A DNA stretch of 64,000 bases from Yersinia enterocolitica (GTDB lineage: Bacteria > Pseudomonadota > Gammaproteobacteria > Enterobacterales > Enterobacteriaceae). Position numbers and translations under genes: made by a program. This document shows, piece after piece, positions 1 through 10,641 of the stretch. The stretch is taken from positions 1,364,001-1,428,000 of the forward strand of contig NBTC02000002.1 in the NCBI GenBank assembly GCA_002082245.2. Direction: 5' to 3'. Under the pieces are notes generated by a model. That model was not told the DNA's origin. It was given only the letters and a program-made list of their open reading frames with translations, and ran no database searches. Every line of letters starts with the position of its first letter. The first letter of the stretch is position 1.

Positions 1-716
1 TGTGGATCACCTTCTTGATCTTTGAATTCATCACGTATCTCTTGTTTGGTCATACGTAATTTTTTAATGTGGCTGGTTATTTGGAAAAACACGTCGAATC
101 CGACCATCGGGGTCAGGCCTAATACCACCACCAGTCCGCAGAAAATAATCAAGTGGACAGCATCACTTAAAGCCGCCACTGGCGGGGCTGCCATCAACCG
201 CATCATATCTGGCCAGTTATGCCAGAGGAATATTCCCGTGACCCAACCGACCAGCGTGGCCTTGAGGATGGCTTTCAGCAATTCGGCCAGTGCCTGAGAA
301 GAAAACATGCGCTTTAAGCCCGCAATCAGACTCATCCGCTGAAAATCGAACTTGATGGATTCTCCGCTGAACAGCACCCCACCTAACAGCATCGGTACTG
401 CTAGCGCCACGATCACCAATCCGGCAAAGATGGGCAGTAATGCCATCATCGTTTGACTCAGCAGCGTCCCTATTTGGCGCAACATTTGCTTATCATCGCT
501 GATAATGCCATGGTCAAAATGCAGTCCTTGGGCAATCATCGCCGCCAGTTGGCGAGCCATCGACTCCCCAGATACCCACAGGATCGCCAAACCGGCCCCG
601 AGCATCAGCATCGAGGTCAGTTCGCGCGAACGCGGTATTTGGCCTTTTTCGCGAGCCTTCTCCAGCTTGTGGGCTGTGGGTTCCTCGCTCTTTTCCGCGT
701 CGCTATCTTCAGCCAC
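1..716 (-). CDS. flhB: Flagellar type III export protein FlhB, N-terminal part (cut by window edge)
   Basis: The reading frame runs off base 1, so only the first ~238 codons are present. It starts at a GTG (714-716); the next in-frame codons upstream reach a TGA without another start, so this start is forced. The opening residues (AEDSDAEKSEEPTAHKLEKA) are the typical hydrophilic FlhB N-terminus, followed by hydrophobic membrane segments and the EFKDQEGDP-type cytoplasmic linker near base 1. FlhB sits in the export gate of the flagellar basal body and switches secretion from rod/hook to filament substrates after autocleavage; the cleavage site lies outside the window. It follows cheZ on the same strand, as in E. 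coli. Confidence 0.95.
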   Translation of the reverse strand, partial: MAEDSDAEKSEEPTAHKLEKAREKGQIPRSRELTSMLMLGAGLAILWVSGESMARQLAAMIAQGLHFDHGIISDDKQMLRQIGTLLSQTMMALLPIFAGLVIVALAVPMLLGGVLFSGESIKFDFQRMSLIAGLKRMFSSQALAELLKAILKATLVGWVTGIFLWHNWPDMMRLMAAPPVAALSDAVHLIIFCGLVVVLGLTPMVGFDVFFQITSHIKKLRMTKQEIRDEFKDQEGDP

Positions 717-1081
717 AGCAGGTTTTCCTGTTCAGCGTAAGCGTTCCCATATCAGATAATTAGGAAATAAAAAATTGCTGTCTAGCATGACAAATATTCA
801 GCAAGGTTATGGATGGAACAAAGCAGCAATTAGGGGGTTATTTCTCGGATGAATACATCATGTCAGGCTCAGTAGCCTGTTGGGGGACTGGCTGTCGTCA
901 AATTTGATAGCTAGGAACGTCTACAGCCAGTGATAGATGAAGGAAAAGGGATGAAGAACACGATCAGCCGCAACGCCAGGAATAGCCGGTTTTAAATGAG
1001 ATTATCACGACGATAAATCCAGAGAGAAATAATGGCAGATGAGATATCCCCTCACCTGCCTATTATGGTCGATCAGTCGGC
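717..1081. other. cheZ-flhB intergenic region
   Basis: No convincing gene. On the minus strand a hairpin at 1034-1060 (10-bp arms with one G-U pair, 7-nt loop) lies 22 bases past the cheZ stop and is followed by an AT-rich stretch, so it probably ends or attenuates the cheR-cheZ transcript. The rest should hold the flhB promoter (a class II flagellar promoter is expected), but I cannot point to a specific FlhDC box. Confidence 0.5.
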
Positions 1082-1726
1082 TTAGAAGCCTAAACTGTCT
1101 AGCAGATCATCAACTTGATCCTGGTTGGCAATAACACCAGCACCATTCTTATCCAGTTGTGGCCCATTGAGTAGACTGTCAGCAGATTTTTGCGGTTTAG
1201 ATGGCATATCTGGGATATTTTCCATCAGTACCATTAATAGCTGCTTCTCAATCTCTTGCACCACATCCATCATGCGTTTGATAACCTGACCGGTAAGGTC
1301 CTGGAAATCTTGCGCCATCATGATTTCCAACAATTGTGCATTGGTAAATGAGGTATGTTGCGGTACGACTTCCAGATATTCACGGGTATCAGTGACCAGA
1401 GAGCGGGCATCTGACAGCTCGACAGGATTAGCAAACCATTCGTCCCAACGAACTTTAAGCGCCTTCGCCGATGACTCCAGCTCATTTTGGCGCGGCTGTG
1501 CTGCCTCAACACAGTTCAGTGCTCTTTCTGCGGCCTGAGCCGTCATATGAACGACATAATCCAGTCGATCACGCGCATCTGGAATGGCTTCCGCAGCCTG
1601 TGCAATCGCCTGATCAAGACCTAATTCGCGCAGGCTGTCGCGTAACATCCGCGTCAATTGGCCAATGCGGCTTATTATATCACTGGCCGATGCCGCATCT
1701 GTTGCGGGCATTTGATGGTTACTCAT
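1082..1726 (-). CDS. cheZ: Chemotaxis phosphatase CheZ
   Basis: 214 residues, the usual CheZ length. CheZ speeds dephosphorylation of CheY-P and so ends the tumble signal. The catalytic segment [17 protein letters not shown] holds the conserved Asp and Gln that position water on CheY, and the last residues ([12 protein letters not shown]) form the CheY-P-binding tail. The start ATG has a strong AAGGAGG site that overlaps the cheY stop region; the spacing after cheY is 9 bases, so the two are co-transcribed. Mostly helical and soluble, acting in the cytoplasm and at the receptor array. Confidence 0.97.
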   Translation of the reverse strand: MSNHQMPATDAASASDIISRIGQLTRMLRDSLRELGLDQAIAQAAEAIPDARDRLDYVVHMTAQAAERALNCVEAAQPRQNELESSAKALKVRWDEWFANPVELSDARSLVTDTREYLEVVPQHTSFTNAQLLEIMMAQDFQDLTGQVIKRMMDVVQEIEKQLLMVLMENIPDMPSKPQKSADSLLNGPQLDKNGAGVIANQDQVDDLLDSLGF

Positions 1727-1735
1727 CTCGCCTCC

Positions 1736-2161
<426 letters not shown>

Positions 2162-2199
2162 TTAACTATCAACGCCCGATTTCCACCGGAAAATGTCTA

Positions 2200-3249
2200 C
2201 TAAATTCGCAGGGCTTGACCACTGCTAATCTGCGCCAACATACGCTGGCTTATCTGGTTCAAATCCAGAACTTCATTAACGCCCCCCATACCAATCGCTT
2301 CACGCGGCATGCCGAAAACCACACAACTGGCCTCGTTTTGCGCGATGGTATAAGCACCGGCGCGATACATCTCCAACAACCCGGCCGCACCATCATTGCC
2401 CATCCCCGTCAGGATAACCCCCACGGCGTTACGCCCGGCATACTGCGCCACTGAGCGAAATAGGACATCAACCGAGGGACGATGGCGATTAACCGCCGGC
2501 CCGTCATGAATGCGAACCTGATAGTTCGCCCCACTACGCGCCAGTTCCATATGCCGATCGCCGGGAGCAATATAGGCATGCCCCGGTAAGACCCGCTCAC
2601 CGTCTTCTGCTTCTTTCACAGTGATTTGACACAGCTTATTAAGTCGCTCAGCAAATGAACGGGTAAAACCCGGTGGCATATGCTGAGTAATTAACAGTGC
2701 CGGGCTGGTCGGTGGCAACGGCTGTAATACCATACGGATAGCTTCTGTCCCCCCGGTAGATGCACCAATTGCAATTAACTTTTCACTACTGAGCAGTGGT
2801 GTATGCGTAAGCATAACCGGCGCGTTTTCTGGGCCGCGCTGCGGCAGGCGAGCTTTAGCAGCCGTACGGATTTTCTCCGCAATCAACTCACTGTAAGCCA
2901 GCATTCCCTCTCTGATCCCAAGCTGAGGTTTGGTAACAAAATCAATCGCTCCCAACTCCAACGCACGCATGGTTATCTCAGAGTTCTTACCGGTTAATGA
3001 TGAGACCATCACCACCGGCATCGGCCGCAACCGCATCAGCTTTTCAAGAAAATCCAAACCATCCATCCGCGGCATTTCGACATCGAGCGTCAAAACCTGC
3101 GGATTGAATTTTTTGATCAAATCACGGGCAACCAACGGATCGGGAGCCGTTGCAACCATTTCCATGTCCGGGTGACTATTAATAATCTCGGTCATTAGTT
3201 GGCGCATCAATGCAGAATCATCAACGCACAATACTCTGATTTTACTCAT
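2200..3249 (-). CDS. cheB: Receptor methylesterase/deamidase CheB
   Basis: 349 residues from ATG 3249; a GTG directly in front could also be used. The N-terminal receiver domain has phospho-acceptor D56 ([12 protein letters not shown]), and the C-terminal esterase domain carries the catalytic serine in [10 protein letters not shown], plus the His (TQHMPPGFT) and Asp (LTGMGNDGA) motifs. It removes receptor methyl groups for adaptation. The start ATG overlaps the cheR stop by one base (TGATG), and its ribosome site AAGGAGAGG lies inside the last cheR codons: translational coupling. Confidence 0.97.
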   Translation of the reverse strand: MSKIRVLCVDDSALMRQLMTEIINSHPDMEMVATAPDPLVARDLIKKFNPQVLTLDVEMPRMDGLDFLEKLMRLRPMPVVMVSSLTGKNSEITMRALELGAIDFVTKPQLGIREGMLAYSELIAEKIRTAAKARLPQRGPENAPVMLTHTPLLSSEKLIAIGASTGGTEAIRMVLQPLPPTSPALLITQHMPPGFTRSFAERLNKLCQITVKEAEDGERVLPGHAYIAPGDRHMELARSGANYQVRIHDGPAVNRHRPSVDVLFRSVAQYAGRNAVGVILTGMGNDGAAGLLEMYRAGAYTIAQNEASCVVFGMPREAIGMGGVNEVLDLNQISQRMLAQISSGQALRI

Positions 3250-4127
3250 CACCTCTCCTTGGTCAGCCCATAAACGGTCTGCCCGCGCAAATAGAATTCC
3301 CGACTAATTTGACTGAAATTCTCCGAGTGGCCTGCAAACATCAGACCACCTGGTTTTAGCAAAGGGACAAAGCGACGCAGAATGCGCTCCTGCGTTTCTT
3401 TATCAAAATAAATCATCACATTACGACAAAAAATAGCATCAAACTGCCCGGGTAATGCCCACTCTGGTGCCAACAGATTGAGTTGCTGGAAATGGATCAT
3501 ATTGGCCAATTCCGGGCGCACTCGCACCATGCCTTGATGTGGGCCGGTGCCACGCAAGAAATAGCGTTGCATCTGTTGTGCCGACAATGAACGCAATTCA
3601 TCTTGCCGGTATACACCACTGGTCGCTTTTTCCAGTACTTGCGTATCGATATCGCTGGCTAACACCTGGCACGAACCCGCTCTATTTCCCAACACATCAC
3701 ACAGTGTCATCGCGATAGAGTACGGCTCTTCACCGGTCGATGCCGCCGTACTCCACACCGAATAGCTTCCCGGCCGCTGGCGGGCATGTTCAGCCAGAAT
3801 CGGGAAATGGTGTGCCTCACGGAAAAATGCCGTCAGATTAGTGGTCAAGGCATTAACAAATGCCTGCCACTCTGCACTGTTCGGGTCGGTCTCTAGCAAA
3901 GCAAGGTATTGACCAAAATCGTTAATCCCTAGCAATCTCAGCCGCCTGACCAGGCGGTTATAGACCATTTCCCGTTTGTGATCGGCCAGTACTATCCCGG
4001 CTCGTTGATAAATAAGTTGGCATATGCGCCGGAAGTGAACATCCGGCAACGGGAGCCGTTGAATCATCTGAGTCAGGATCGACCCAGACTCTTGGGGCGA
4101 TGGCTGTTTCATCGATGATGGTTTCAT
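3249..4127 (-). CDS. cheR: Chemoreceptor methyltransferase CheR
   Basis: 292 residues. An N-terminal helical region (about 20-95) is followed by the SAM-dependent methyltransferase domain with [15 protein letters not shown], the class motif of CheR, and later [13 protein letters not shown]. It methylates glutamates of the receptors encoded next door; the NWETF tail of the receptor at 5974-7647 is its docking peptide. It follows the first receptor gene by 28 bases and is coupled to cheB. Confidence 0.97.
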   Translation of the reverse strand: MKPSSMKQPSPQESGSILTQMIQRLPLPDVHFRRICQLIYQRAGIVLADHKREMVYNRLVRRLRLLGINDFGQYLALLETDPNSAEWQAFVNALTTNLTAFFREAHHFPILAEHARQRPGSYSVWSTAASTGEEPYSIAMTLCDVLGNRAGSCQVLASDIDTQVLEKATSGVYRQDELRSLSAQQMQRYFLRGTGPHQGMVRVRPELANMIHFQQLNLLAPEWALPGQFDAIFCRNVMIYFDKETQERILRRFVPLLKPGGLMFAGHSENFSQISREFYLRGQTVYGLTKER

Positions 4128-4155
4128 CCGGCCTCACCCCACAACAAAGTCTTCG

Positions 4156-5793
4156 TTACGCCGTTTGACAATCTGGAATTTCCTTAACAGCCGGTTGTTT
4201 ACCACTGCCGTCTGCTGCCTGCCCCTCCCCGCTGTCGCTATCCTGCTCCAAACGAAAAACAGACACTGCATCGGAGAGCATACTTGCCTGCTCTTCGAGT
4301 GCGTTAGCCGCAGCCGCAGCCTCTTCCACTAATGCGGCGTTTTGCTGAGTGACCTGATCCATCTGTGTTACTGCCAGTGAAACCTGCTCAATACCTCGGC
4401 TTTGCTCATCCGAGGCGGAAGCGATTTCACCCATGATGTCGGTAACCCGAGTCACTGAGCGAACAATCTCTTCCATGGTAGTACCCGCATTTTCAACCAG
4501 AGTGGAGCCCTGGCGAACACGGCTGACCGATTCATCGATCAACCCTTTAATCTCTTTTGCTGCTTGTGCACTGCGCTGGGCCAGATTACGAACTTCACCG
4601 GCGACGACAGCAAAACCGCGCCCCTGCTCACCAGCGCGAGCAGCCTCAACAGCAGCATTTAACGCCAGAATATTGGTCTGGAAGGCAATACCATCAATAA
4701 CACTGGTAATGGCACCAATCTTCTGTGAACTGGTGGCGATATCATGCATAGTTGTCACCACACTGCCCGTCAACTCACCCCCTTTGGCAGCGGTTGCTGA
4801 TGCGTCTTTCGCCAGCAATGTTGCCTGACGAGCATTATCCGCATTCTGTTTGACCGTCGCGGTCAGTTGCTCCATGCTGGCCGCAGTTTGTTCCAGAGAC
4901 GCCGCTTGCTGTTCGGTTCTTGCTGACAAATCATTGTTACCCGCAGAAATTTCCTGAATCCCCGTTAGCATTGCTTCAGTGCCATCTCGGACATGACTAA
5001 CAGTGGTGATAAGCGACTGCTGCATGATGCGTAAACTGGCAAACATCTCGCTGATTTCATTACGCCCGGAGACATGAATCTGCGCTGATAAATCCCCCCG
5101 TGCGATGCGGTCAAAATGCGCGCGCATAATTTTCAGCGGCCTGACAAACATGGTGCGCAGCCAAACAAGCGACGAAATCGCCATGGCTATTACCATTACA
5201 ATCGCCGCACCAAATATCCACATGGAGAGATGGTACGCCTGCTGGTTTTGGGTACCGGCCTCAGCAATCACTTCATTGGCATACTGCAAATACTGTAAAA
5301 AATCGGCTTCGAACAAATCCTGTGTTTTCTGGGTGGGTTGGTCCATAAAGCCTTGTAAATTACCGGCTTCCAGAAAATCGATTAGTTGTCGTAACGACGT
5401 CCGTAAGTTCTGATAACTGTTTTTAGTGGCATCCAACAATTCGCCACCGTTATCACTCTCATCAAGGCGTGGCACCGCAATAAACTGATTGAAGTAGAGG
5501 TCCGCTTTCTGTAATGAGCTGCGCGCATTGCCCATTAATGCGTTGACTTGCTCCTGAGGTACTTTGAGAGCCGAGCGCGTCCCCGCCCGGTTTAAGGTAT
5601 TACGCGCCTGAAGCAAGGATACCCAACTGAGGCTTAATGCATCCCGTTGCTGGCTACTGAGATCCACCCGGTTCAAATTTTGGTAGTCTGAGCGAAAAGC
5701 AGTAAATGACAGACCACTTGAAATTAACTGTATCGAGCAAATTAATATCAGTAACAGGAAAAAGCTGGTAGAAATCCGAATTCGGCCAAACAT
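4156..5793 (-). CDS. Methyl-accepting chemotaxis protein, Tar/Tap position, no docking pentapeptide
   Basis: 545 residues: TM1 (~8-30), periplasmic four-helix sensor (~31-190), TM2 (~191-215), HAMP, then the signalling hairpin with the hallmark tip [35 protein letters not shown] core. R64, R69 and R73 stand exactly where Tar/Tsr bind the amino-acid alpha-carboxylate/amine, so an amino-acid ligand is likely. The C-terminus ends KEIPDCQTA rather than NWETF, so it lacks the CheR/CheB tether and would depend on neighbouring receptors for methylation, like the low-abundance E. coli receptors. Occupies the place of tap in the E. coli operon. Confidence 0.93.
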   Translation of the reverse strand: MFGRIRISTSFFLLLILICSIQLISSGLSFTAFRSDYQNLNRVDLSSQQRDALSLSWVSLLQARNTLNRAGTRSALKVPQEQVNALMGNARSSLQKADLYFNQFIAVPRLDESDNGGELLDATKNSYQNLRTSLRQLIDFLEAGNLQGFMDQPTQKTQDLFEADFLQYLQYANEVIAEAGTQNQQAYHLSMWIFGAAIVMVIAMAISSLVWLRTMFVRPLKIMRAHFDRIARGDLSAQIHVSGRNEISEMFASLRIMQQSLITTVSHVRDGTEAMLTGIQEISAGNNDLSARTEQQAASLEQTAASMEQLTATVKQNADNARQATLLAKDASATAAKGGELTGSVVTTMHDIATSSQKIGAITSVIDGIAFQTNILALNAAVEAARAGEQGRGFAVVAGEVRNLAQRSAQAAKEIKGLIDESVSRVRQGSTLVENAGTTMEEIVRSVTRVTDIMGEIASASDEQSRGIEQVSLAVTQMDQVTQQNAALVEEAAAAANALEEQASMLSDAVSVFRLEQDSDSGEGQAADGSGKQPAVKEIPDCQTA

Positions 5794-5843
5794 CGTAACC
5801 TCTTCTCAGCCGGCTCATTGGCCAGCTTTATCTATTTTTGTTC

Positions 5844-5964
<121 letters not shown>

Positions 5965-5973
5965 TGTAGGGGA

Positions 5974-7647
5974 CTAGAAAGTTTCCCAATTGTCTTGCAG
6001 GTCACTTCCCAGTGTTTTTTTAGCAGTTCCGCTCAAATCCTGTGTCGGCTGCTTTATTTTTCTAACATCTCTTGTAGTACTACCGTTATCCATACGCAGA
6101 ACGAATACAGACATGGATTGGGTTAACATACTGGCTTGTTCTTCCAGTGCGGCGGCGGCAGAGGCTGATTCTTCCACCAAAGAGGCGTTTTGCTGGGTTA
6201 CCCGGTCCATTTCAGTGACCGCCTGACCCACTTGATCGATACCGCGACTTTGCTCATCGGAAGCAGAAGCGATTTCACCCATGATGTCGGTGACGCGGGT
6301 TACCGCATTAACGATATCTCCCATGGTTTCACCCGCACTTTCAACCAGTACTGACCCCATATCGACACGGCTAACCGAGTCTTCGATAAGGCCTTTAATC
6401 TCTTTTGCAGCTTGCGCACTACGTTGTGCCAGGTTACGTACTTCACCGGCAACAACGGCAAAACCACGACCCTGCTCACCGGCACGGGCTGCTTCAACGG
6501 CGGCGTTCAGCGCCAGGATATTGGTCTGGAAAGCGATGCCATCGATGACACTGGTAATATCTGCAATTTTCTGTGAACTACCGGCAATCTCATGCATGGT
6601 TTGCACCACATTCGCCACCACTTTGCCACCTTTCTGTGCCGTTTCCGATGCACTTAAGGCCAGTTGGCTAGCTTGACGAGCATTCTCAGCATTCTGTTTC
6701 ACTGTGGCGGTTAACTGCTCCATACTGGCGGCGGTTTCTTCCAGTGAGGCGGCTTGTTGTTCTGTACGCGCTGACAGATCGTTGTTACCGGCGGAAATTT
6801 CTGAGGCACCGCTATAGATAGCATCGGCACCTAAACGCACATCACTGACGGTGGTAATCAATTCAGATTGCATGTGTTTCAGGCTGGCGGCCAATGTGCC
6901 CATTTCGTTGCGGCTATGCACTTCGATAGTCTGCGTTAAATCACCGTTAGCGATATGTTTAATATGTTCTATCAAGTGTTTAAGCGGATTAATCAAGATG
7001 TGTTGCATGCCAAGCCAAACAACAATAATTACCGCGAATACCACAATCAGTACGGTAACAATCACCCCCATCGCGAAGCTAAATGACTGGTTGCTGTCTT
7101 CCACTGCGGAGGCATACAAGCGATCATTTTGTGTCAGGTAAGTGTTGTAATCCTGTTCAAAAGCATTTTGGAAGCTAGAGGTGGGTTGGTCGAAGAACTC
7201 ATTGATCTTGCCAGCTTCCATCAATTGGATCAGTTCGGTTAACGCACCAAAATATTGGTCATAAGTCTGTTTTAATTTTTTAGCTGATTCGACGTCTTGC
7301 TGGCTATCCAACGGGATCTGTTCGTAGCTTTTAAAACGCTCCGCCGCCACACCTAATGTCCCTTTGGCTGATGCCAACAGGTCATTCACCGTAGGGCCAC
7401 TACCGGTATGATTCACATCCATCATGTAGCGGATGCCTGCGCGGTTCAGCGTATTACGGGTTTGCAGCAGATTTACCCAACTTTCATTCAACACCGACTG
7501 TTGCTGACGAATAACCTGTAAAACCGCAAAGTTCTCTTTGTCATTTTTCAGGGAGTTGAAGAAAAGCCCGCCGGAAACGAACTGTAAGGCACCAAATAGC
7601 ACTAACACCAACAGGAGGCTGGTGACCACTTTCATACGCTTAAACAT
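5974..7647 (-). CDS. Methyl-accepting chemotaxis protein, Tar/Tsr-like
   Basis: 557 residues with TM1 (~7-29), periplasmic sensor, TM2 (~190-213), HAMP and a full signalling domain. R64, R69 and R73 match the Tar/Tsr amino-acid-binding arginines by position. It ends in NWETF, the CheR/CheB docking pentapeptide, so it should be a high-abundance type receptor. Ribosome site AAGGG five bases before ATG. A near-consensus FliA promoter lies 66 bases upstream, which makes this the first gene of the receptor-cheRBYZ transcript. Whether it senses serine or aspartate cannot be read from the sequence. Confidence 0.96.
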   Translation of the reverse strand: MFKRMKVVTSLLLVLVLFGALQFVSGGLFFNSLKNDKENFAVLQVIRQQQSVLNESWVNLLQTRNTLNRAGIRYMMDVNHTGSGPTVNDLLASAKGTLGVAAERFKSYEQIPLDSQQDVESAKKLKQTYDQYFGALTELIQLMEAGKINEFFDQPTSSFQNAFEQDYNTYLTQNDRLYASAVEDSNQSFSFAMGVIVTVLIVVFAVIIVVWLGMQHILINPLKHLIEHIKHIANGDLTQTIEVHSRNEMGTLAASLKHMQSELITTVSDVRLGADAIYSGASEISAGNNDLSARTEQQAASLEETAASMEQLTATVKQNAENARQASQLALSASETAQKGGKVVANVVQTMHEIAGSSQKIADITSVIDGIAFQTNILALNAAVEAARAGEQGRGFAVVAGEVRNLAQRSAQAAKEIKGLIEDSVSRVDMGSVLVESAGETMGDIVNAVTRVTDIMGEIASASDEQSRGIDQVGQAVTEMDRVTQQNASLVEESASAAAALEEQASMLTQSMSVFVLRMDNGSTTRDVRKIKQPTQDLSGTAKKTLGSDLQDNWETF

Positions 7648-7712
7648 GTTATCCCTTCATAAGTACGTCAAAACACAGGTACGCCAAAACATAGGACGTC
7701 TAATTAACTGTG

Positions 7713-7739
7713 TTATCGGCACTGGGAGGGGGAACTTTA
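7713..7739 (-). promoter_or_regulatory. FliA (sigma-28) promoter for the receptor-cheRBYZ operon
   Basis: On the minus strand the -35 reads TAAAGTTC and the -10 reads GCCGATAA with exactly 11 bases between. The class 3 flagellar consensus is TAAAGTTT-N11-GCCGATAA, so 15 of 16 positions agree. It lies 66 bases upstream of the ATG at 7647. Confidence 0.93.
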
Positions 7740-7955
7740 CCGGAGAGAGACATTATTTTAACGAGATGAGGATGAGTGTTAGCAGTTTGTTATTATCGAG
7801 GTGAAAACCGGCCTCATCAGGTTTTGGCCGGACAAGAACGGACCACGGTTTCGATGGCGAGCGGCGTGGTGATTGGTTCGGTTGACATGAGACAGGAGAT
7901 CACCTGATCACTGAACGAATATCAACCGAAACCCGATAGGCAAATTAACCGAAAC
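7740..7955. other. cheW-receptor intergenic region
   Basis: Together with the FliA promoter this makes a 308-base gap (7648-7955). A short G/C-rich inverted repeat (CCGGCC / GGCCGG) near 7808-7831 is the only other structure I see; it could act as a weak terminator after cheW. No gene. Confidence 0.4.
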
Positions 7956-8453
7956 TTACCCTTTAATGACAGAGTCAATCAACGACATCTCTTCACTGCT
8001 CAACAGCTTTTCGATATCCACCAAAATCAGCATTCTTTCCCCGAGTGAACCTAAACCTGTTAGATACTCAGTTGCCAGAGTGACGGCAAACTCTGGTGCA
8101 GGACGTATTTGCTCATTGGTTAATGACAGCACATCTGACACACCATCAACGACAATACCCACCACGCGCTGATCAAAATTCAGTACGATCACTACGGTAT
8201 TTTCGTTATAGCTCACACCTTTTTGTGCAAACTTAACCCGTAAATCAATAATAGGGACAATGACGCCGCGTAAGTTAGTGACACCTTTAATGAACGTCGG
8301 GGTGTTAGCGATACGGGTCACCTGATCGTAGCCACGGATCTCTTGTACTTTCAGAATATCAATCCCGTACTCTTCATCGCCCAGCGTAAAAATCAGGAAC
8401 TCTTGTCCTACCGTTTCGCCAGCCAGCTTCGTGACGGTTGCTAGTCCTGCCAT
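7956..8453 (-). CDS. cheW: Chemotaxis coupling protein CheW
   Basis: 165 residues from the ATG at 8453 ([12 protein letters not shown]). A TTG five codons upstream is in frame, but it overlaps the AAGGG ribosome site, so the ATG is preferred. A single CheW SH3-like fold with [30 protein letters not shown] sequence links receptors to CheA in the polar arrays. It follows cheA by ~115 bases and would share the motA-motB-cheA-cheW transcript. Confidence 0.96.
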   Translation of the reverse strand: MAGLATVTKLAGETVGQEFLIFTLGDEEYGIDILKVQEIRGYDQVTRIANTPTFIKGVTNLRGVIVPIIDLRVKFAQKGVSYNENTVVIVLNFDQRVVGIVVDGVSDVLSLTNEQIRPAPEFAVTLATEYLTGLGSLGERMLILVDIEKLLSSEEMSLIDSVIKG

Positions 8454-8567
8454 GTTTTTACCCTTCAATCAATAGGTTGAATTTATGTTTGTTTTCAGGA
8501 CCGGAACACTCCGTGCCCTATACCTGTTTTCATACGGGTTCCATACAGGCTTCAATTGGTCCACCTG

Positions 8568-10631
8568 CTAGGCAGCGACCACATCATCAGCCGTTACACG
8601 CTTTTCCCGGTTTAATGCCTGCAAAGCCGACACATCAACAATTAATGCCACGCTGCCATCACCCAATATGGTTGCGGCTGAAATACCTGGCACCTTGCGA
8701 TAGTTACTCTCGAGGTTTTTCACCACCACCTGATGCTGACCAATCAACTGGTCTACCAAGAGTGCATAACGACGCCCGGCACTTTGCAGAATCACAACGA
8801 TGCCCTGAGTGGCTTCAGTTTTGGCGTTTTCAACATCAAATACCCGGTACAATTCAACCAAAGGTAAATACTCGCCGCGCACTTGTAATACCCGTTCACC
8901 GCCGGCTAGCGGGTGTAAATCTTCAGCCAAAGGTTGCAGTGATTCCATTACTGCATTCAATGGCAAGATGAAGACTTCATCACTGACTTTTACTGACATT
9001 CCATCAAGAATAGCTAGCGTCAATGGCAATAAAATACGGATTGAAGTGCCAAGACCGGCCTGGAAACTGACTTGCACATGGCCGCCCATCTCCTGAATAT
9101 TTCGCTTAACCACGTCCATACCGACACCGCGGCCGGAAACATCAGTGACTTGCTCTGCGGTGGAGAATCCGGGAGCAAAAATCAGCATCCCAACATCTTC
9201 ATCGCTCATATGCTCATTAATGGCCATTCCTTGAGACTGCGCTTTTGCCAGAATCTTCTGCCGGTTTAACCCTGCGCCATCATCCAAGACTTCAATACAG
9301 ATATTACCGCCCTGATGCTCTGCGGACAGCGTCAGATTCCCCACCGGCGATTTACCGGCAGCAATACGGGTTTCAGCATCTTCAATACCGTGGTCCAAAC
9401 TGTTACGAACCAGATGGGTCAGGGGATCGATAATGCGTTCAATCAGGCTTTTATCCAGTTCTGTAGAACTGCCAAGCAGCGTCAGTTCGACTTGCTTATT
9501 GAGTTTACTGGCTAAATCGCGCACCAAACGAGGGAAGCGGCTGAACACATACTCCATCGGCATCATACGGATCGACATCACCGACTCTTGCAAGTCACGC
9601 GCATTGCGTTCCAACTGCCCCATACTATTGAGCAAATCACCGTTGATGACGGGATCCAGCGTACTGGAGCGCTGTGCCAACATTGATTGAGTAATCACCA
9701 ACTCGCCCACCAGATTAATCAACTGGTCAACTTTCTCAACCGCGACGCGAATACTGGTTGACTCACTGGCTTTCGCTTTTGGTTTTACATGTTCCGGGCT
9801 GGTCGGTGCGGCAATAACACCCGTTTTAGAGGAACTGTTGGTTTCAGCCACTGGGGCCACCGCCGTTGGCGGTAATTCTGCGATAACCGGCGCCACTACA
9901 GCCACTTCAGCTGTAGCTTCTGGTTGCAATTCAGCGGGTATAAAACTGATCTGTTCCGGTTCCAACACAAAACAGAGCACGGCGCTGATATCATCTTCAC
10001 TGACAGACGTAATCAGGGTGGCTTCCAGGCTATCAGCACTTTGATGTGGATCTTTAACTTCACCCAAATTGCCTAGCTCTTCCAACATCAGTGGGATTTC
10101 TTGCTCTTTCAGGCCAGACAAGCGAATGCGCATTCCCCCCTGAACCAATGCAGGTGACTTACCACCCACTTTGGTGTCAGTCATCACAACGCCATTCCCT
10201 TGTGCTACTGATGTGTTGGTACCTGTGCTTTGTTGTTCTAAAGCCTCTAATGCCAGTTGGCGCAATGCGTGGCAGATATACTCAAAGCTTTCCGCATTAG
10301 GTTCCTGAGAGGTTTTATAGGCGTCCAACTGTTCCTGCATAATATCTTTCGTTTCCAAAAACAGGTTGATGATATCAGTGCTCAACCGCATTTCATCGCG
10401 ACGAGCACCATCCAACAGGTTTTCCAACAGATGGGTTGTCTCTTGTAATACCGTAAAGCCAAACGTCGCTGCACCACCTTTGATCGAATGAGCAGCACGG
10501 AAAATGGCATTGAGTTGTTCTTTATCTGGTGCCAGTGGGTCCAGCAATAACAAGTGCTGTTCCATATCTGCCAACAGTTCATCTGCTTCATCAAAGAAAG
10601 TCTGATAAAACGCGGTAATATCCATGCTCAC
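8568..10631 (-). CDS. cheA: Chemotaxis histidine kinase CheA
   Basis: 687 residues from GTG 10631, the start used in E. coli; an ATG two codons later is possible, and the GAGGTG site suits either. Domains in order: Hpt P1 with phospho-site H48 (AAHSIKGGA), CheY/CheB-binding P2 after a linker, P3 dimerisation, P4 ATPase (N box LVRNSLDHG, G boxes DDGAGL and GRGVGMDVV) and the CheW-like P5. Met98 (codon 10338-10340) is conserved, and in E. coli it is the start of the short form CheA-S, so two products are likely here too. The P2-P3 linker is rich in Ala, Val, Pro. Begins 11 bases after motB. Confidence 0.97.
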   Translation of the reverse strand: MSMDITAFYQTFFDEADELLADMEQHLLLLDPLAPDKEQLNAIFRAAHSIKGGAATFGFTVLQETTHLLENLLDGARRDEMRLSTDIINLFLETKDIMQEQLDAYKTSQEPNAESFEYICHALRQLALEALEQQSTGTNTSVAQGNGVVMTDTKVGGKSPALVQGGMRIRLSGLKEQEIPLMLEELGNLGEVKDPHQSADSLEATLITSVSEDDISAVLCFVLEPEQISFIPAELQPEATAEVAVVAPVIAELPPTAVAPVAETNSSSKTGVIAAPTSPEHVKPKAKASESTSIRVAVEKVDQLINLVGELVITQSMLAQRSSTLDPVINGDLLNSMGQLERNARDLQESVMSIRMMPMEYVFSRFPRLVRDLASKLNKQVELTLLGSSTELDKSLIERIIDPLTHLVRNSLDHGIEDAETRIAAGKSPVGNLTLSAEHQGGNICIEVLDDGAGLNRQKILAKAQSQGMAINEHMSDEDVGMLIFAPGFSTAEQVTDVSGRGVGMDVVKRNIQEMGGHVQVSFQAGLGTSIRILLPLTLAILDGMSVKVSDEVFILPLNAVMESLQPLAEDLHPLAGGERVLQVRGEYLPLVELYRVFDVENAKTEATQGIVVILQSAGRRYALLVDQLIGQHQVVVKNLESNYRKVPGISAATILGDGSVALIVDVSALQALNREKRVTADDVVAA

Positions 10632-10641
10632 GGTGTCACCT

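Noticed and set aside
4433..4828. 131-codon plus-strand ORF opposite the first receptor gene (a similar one at 6281-6676)
   Set aside because: It mirrors the conserved receptor signalling domain; the same antisense frame appears opposite all three receptors, a by-product of codon bias.
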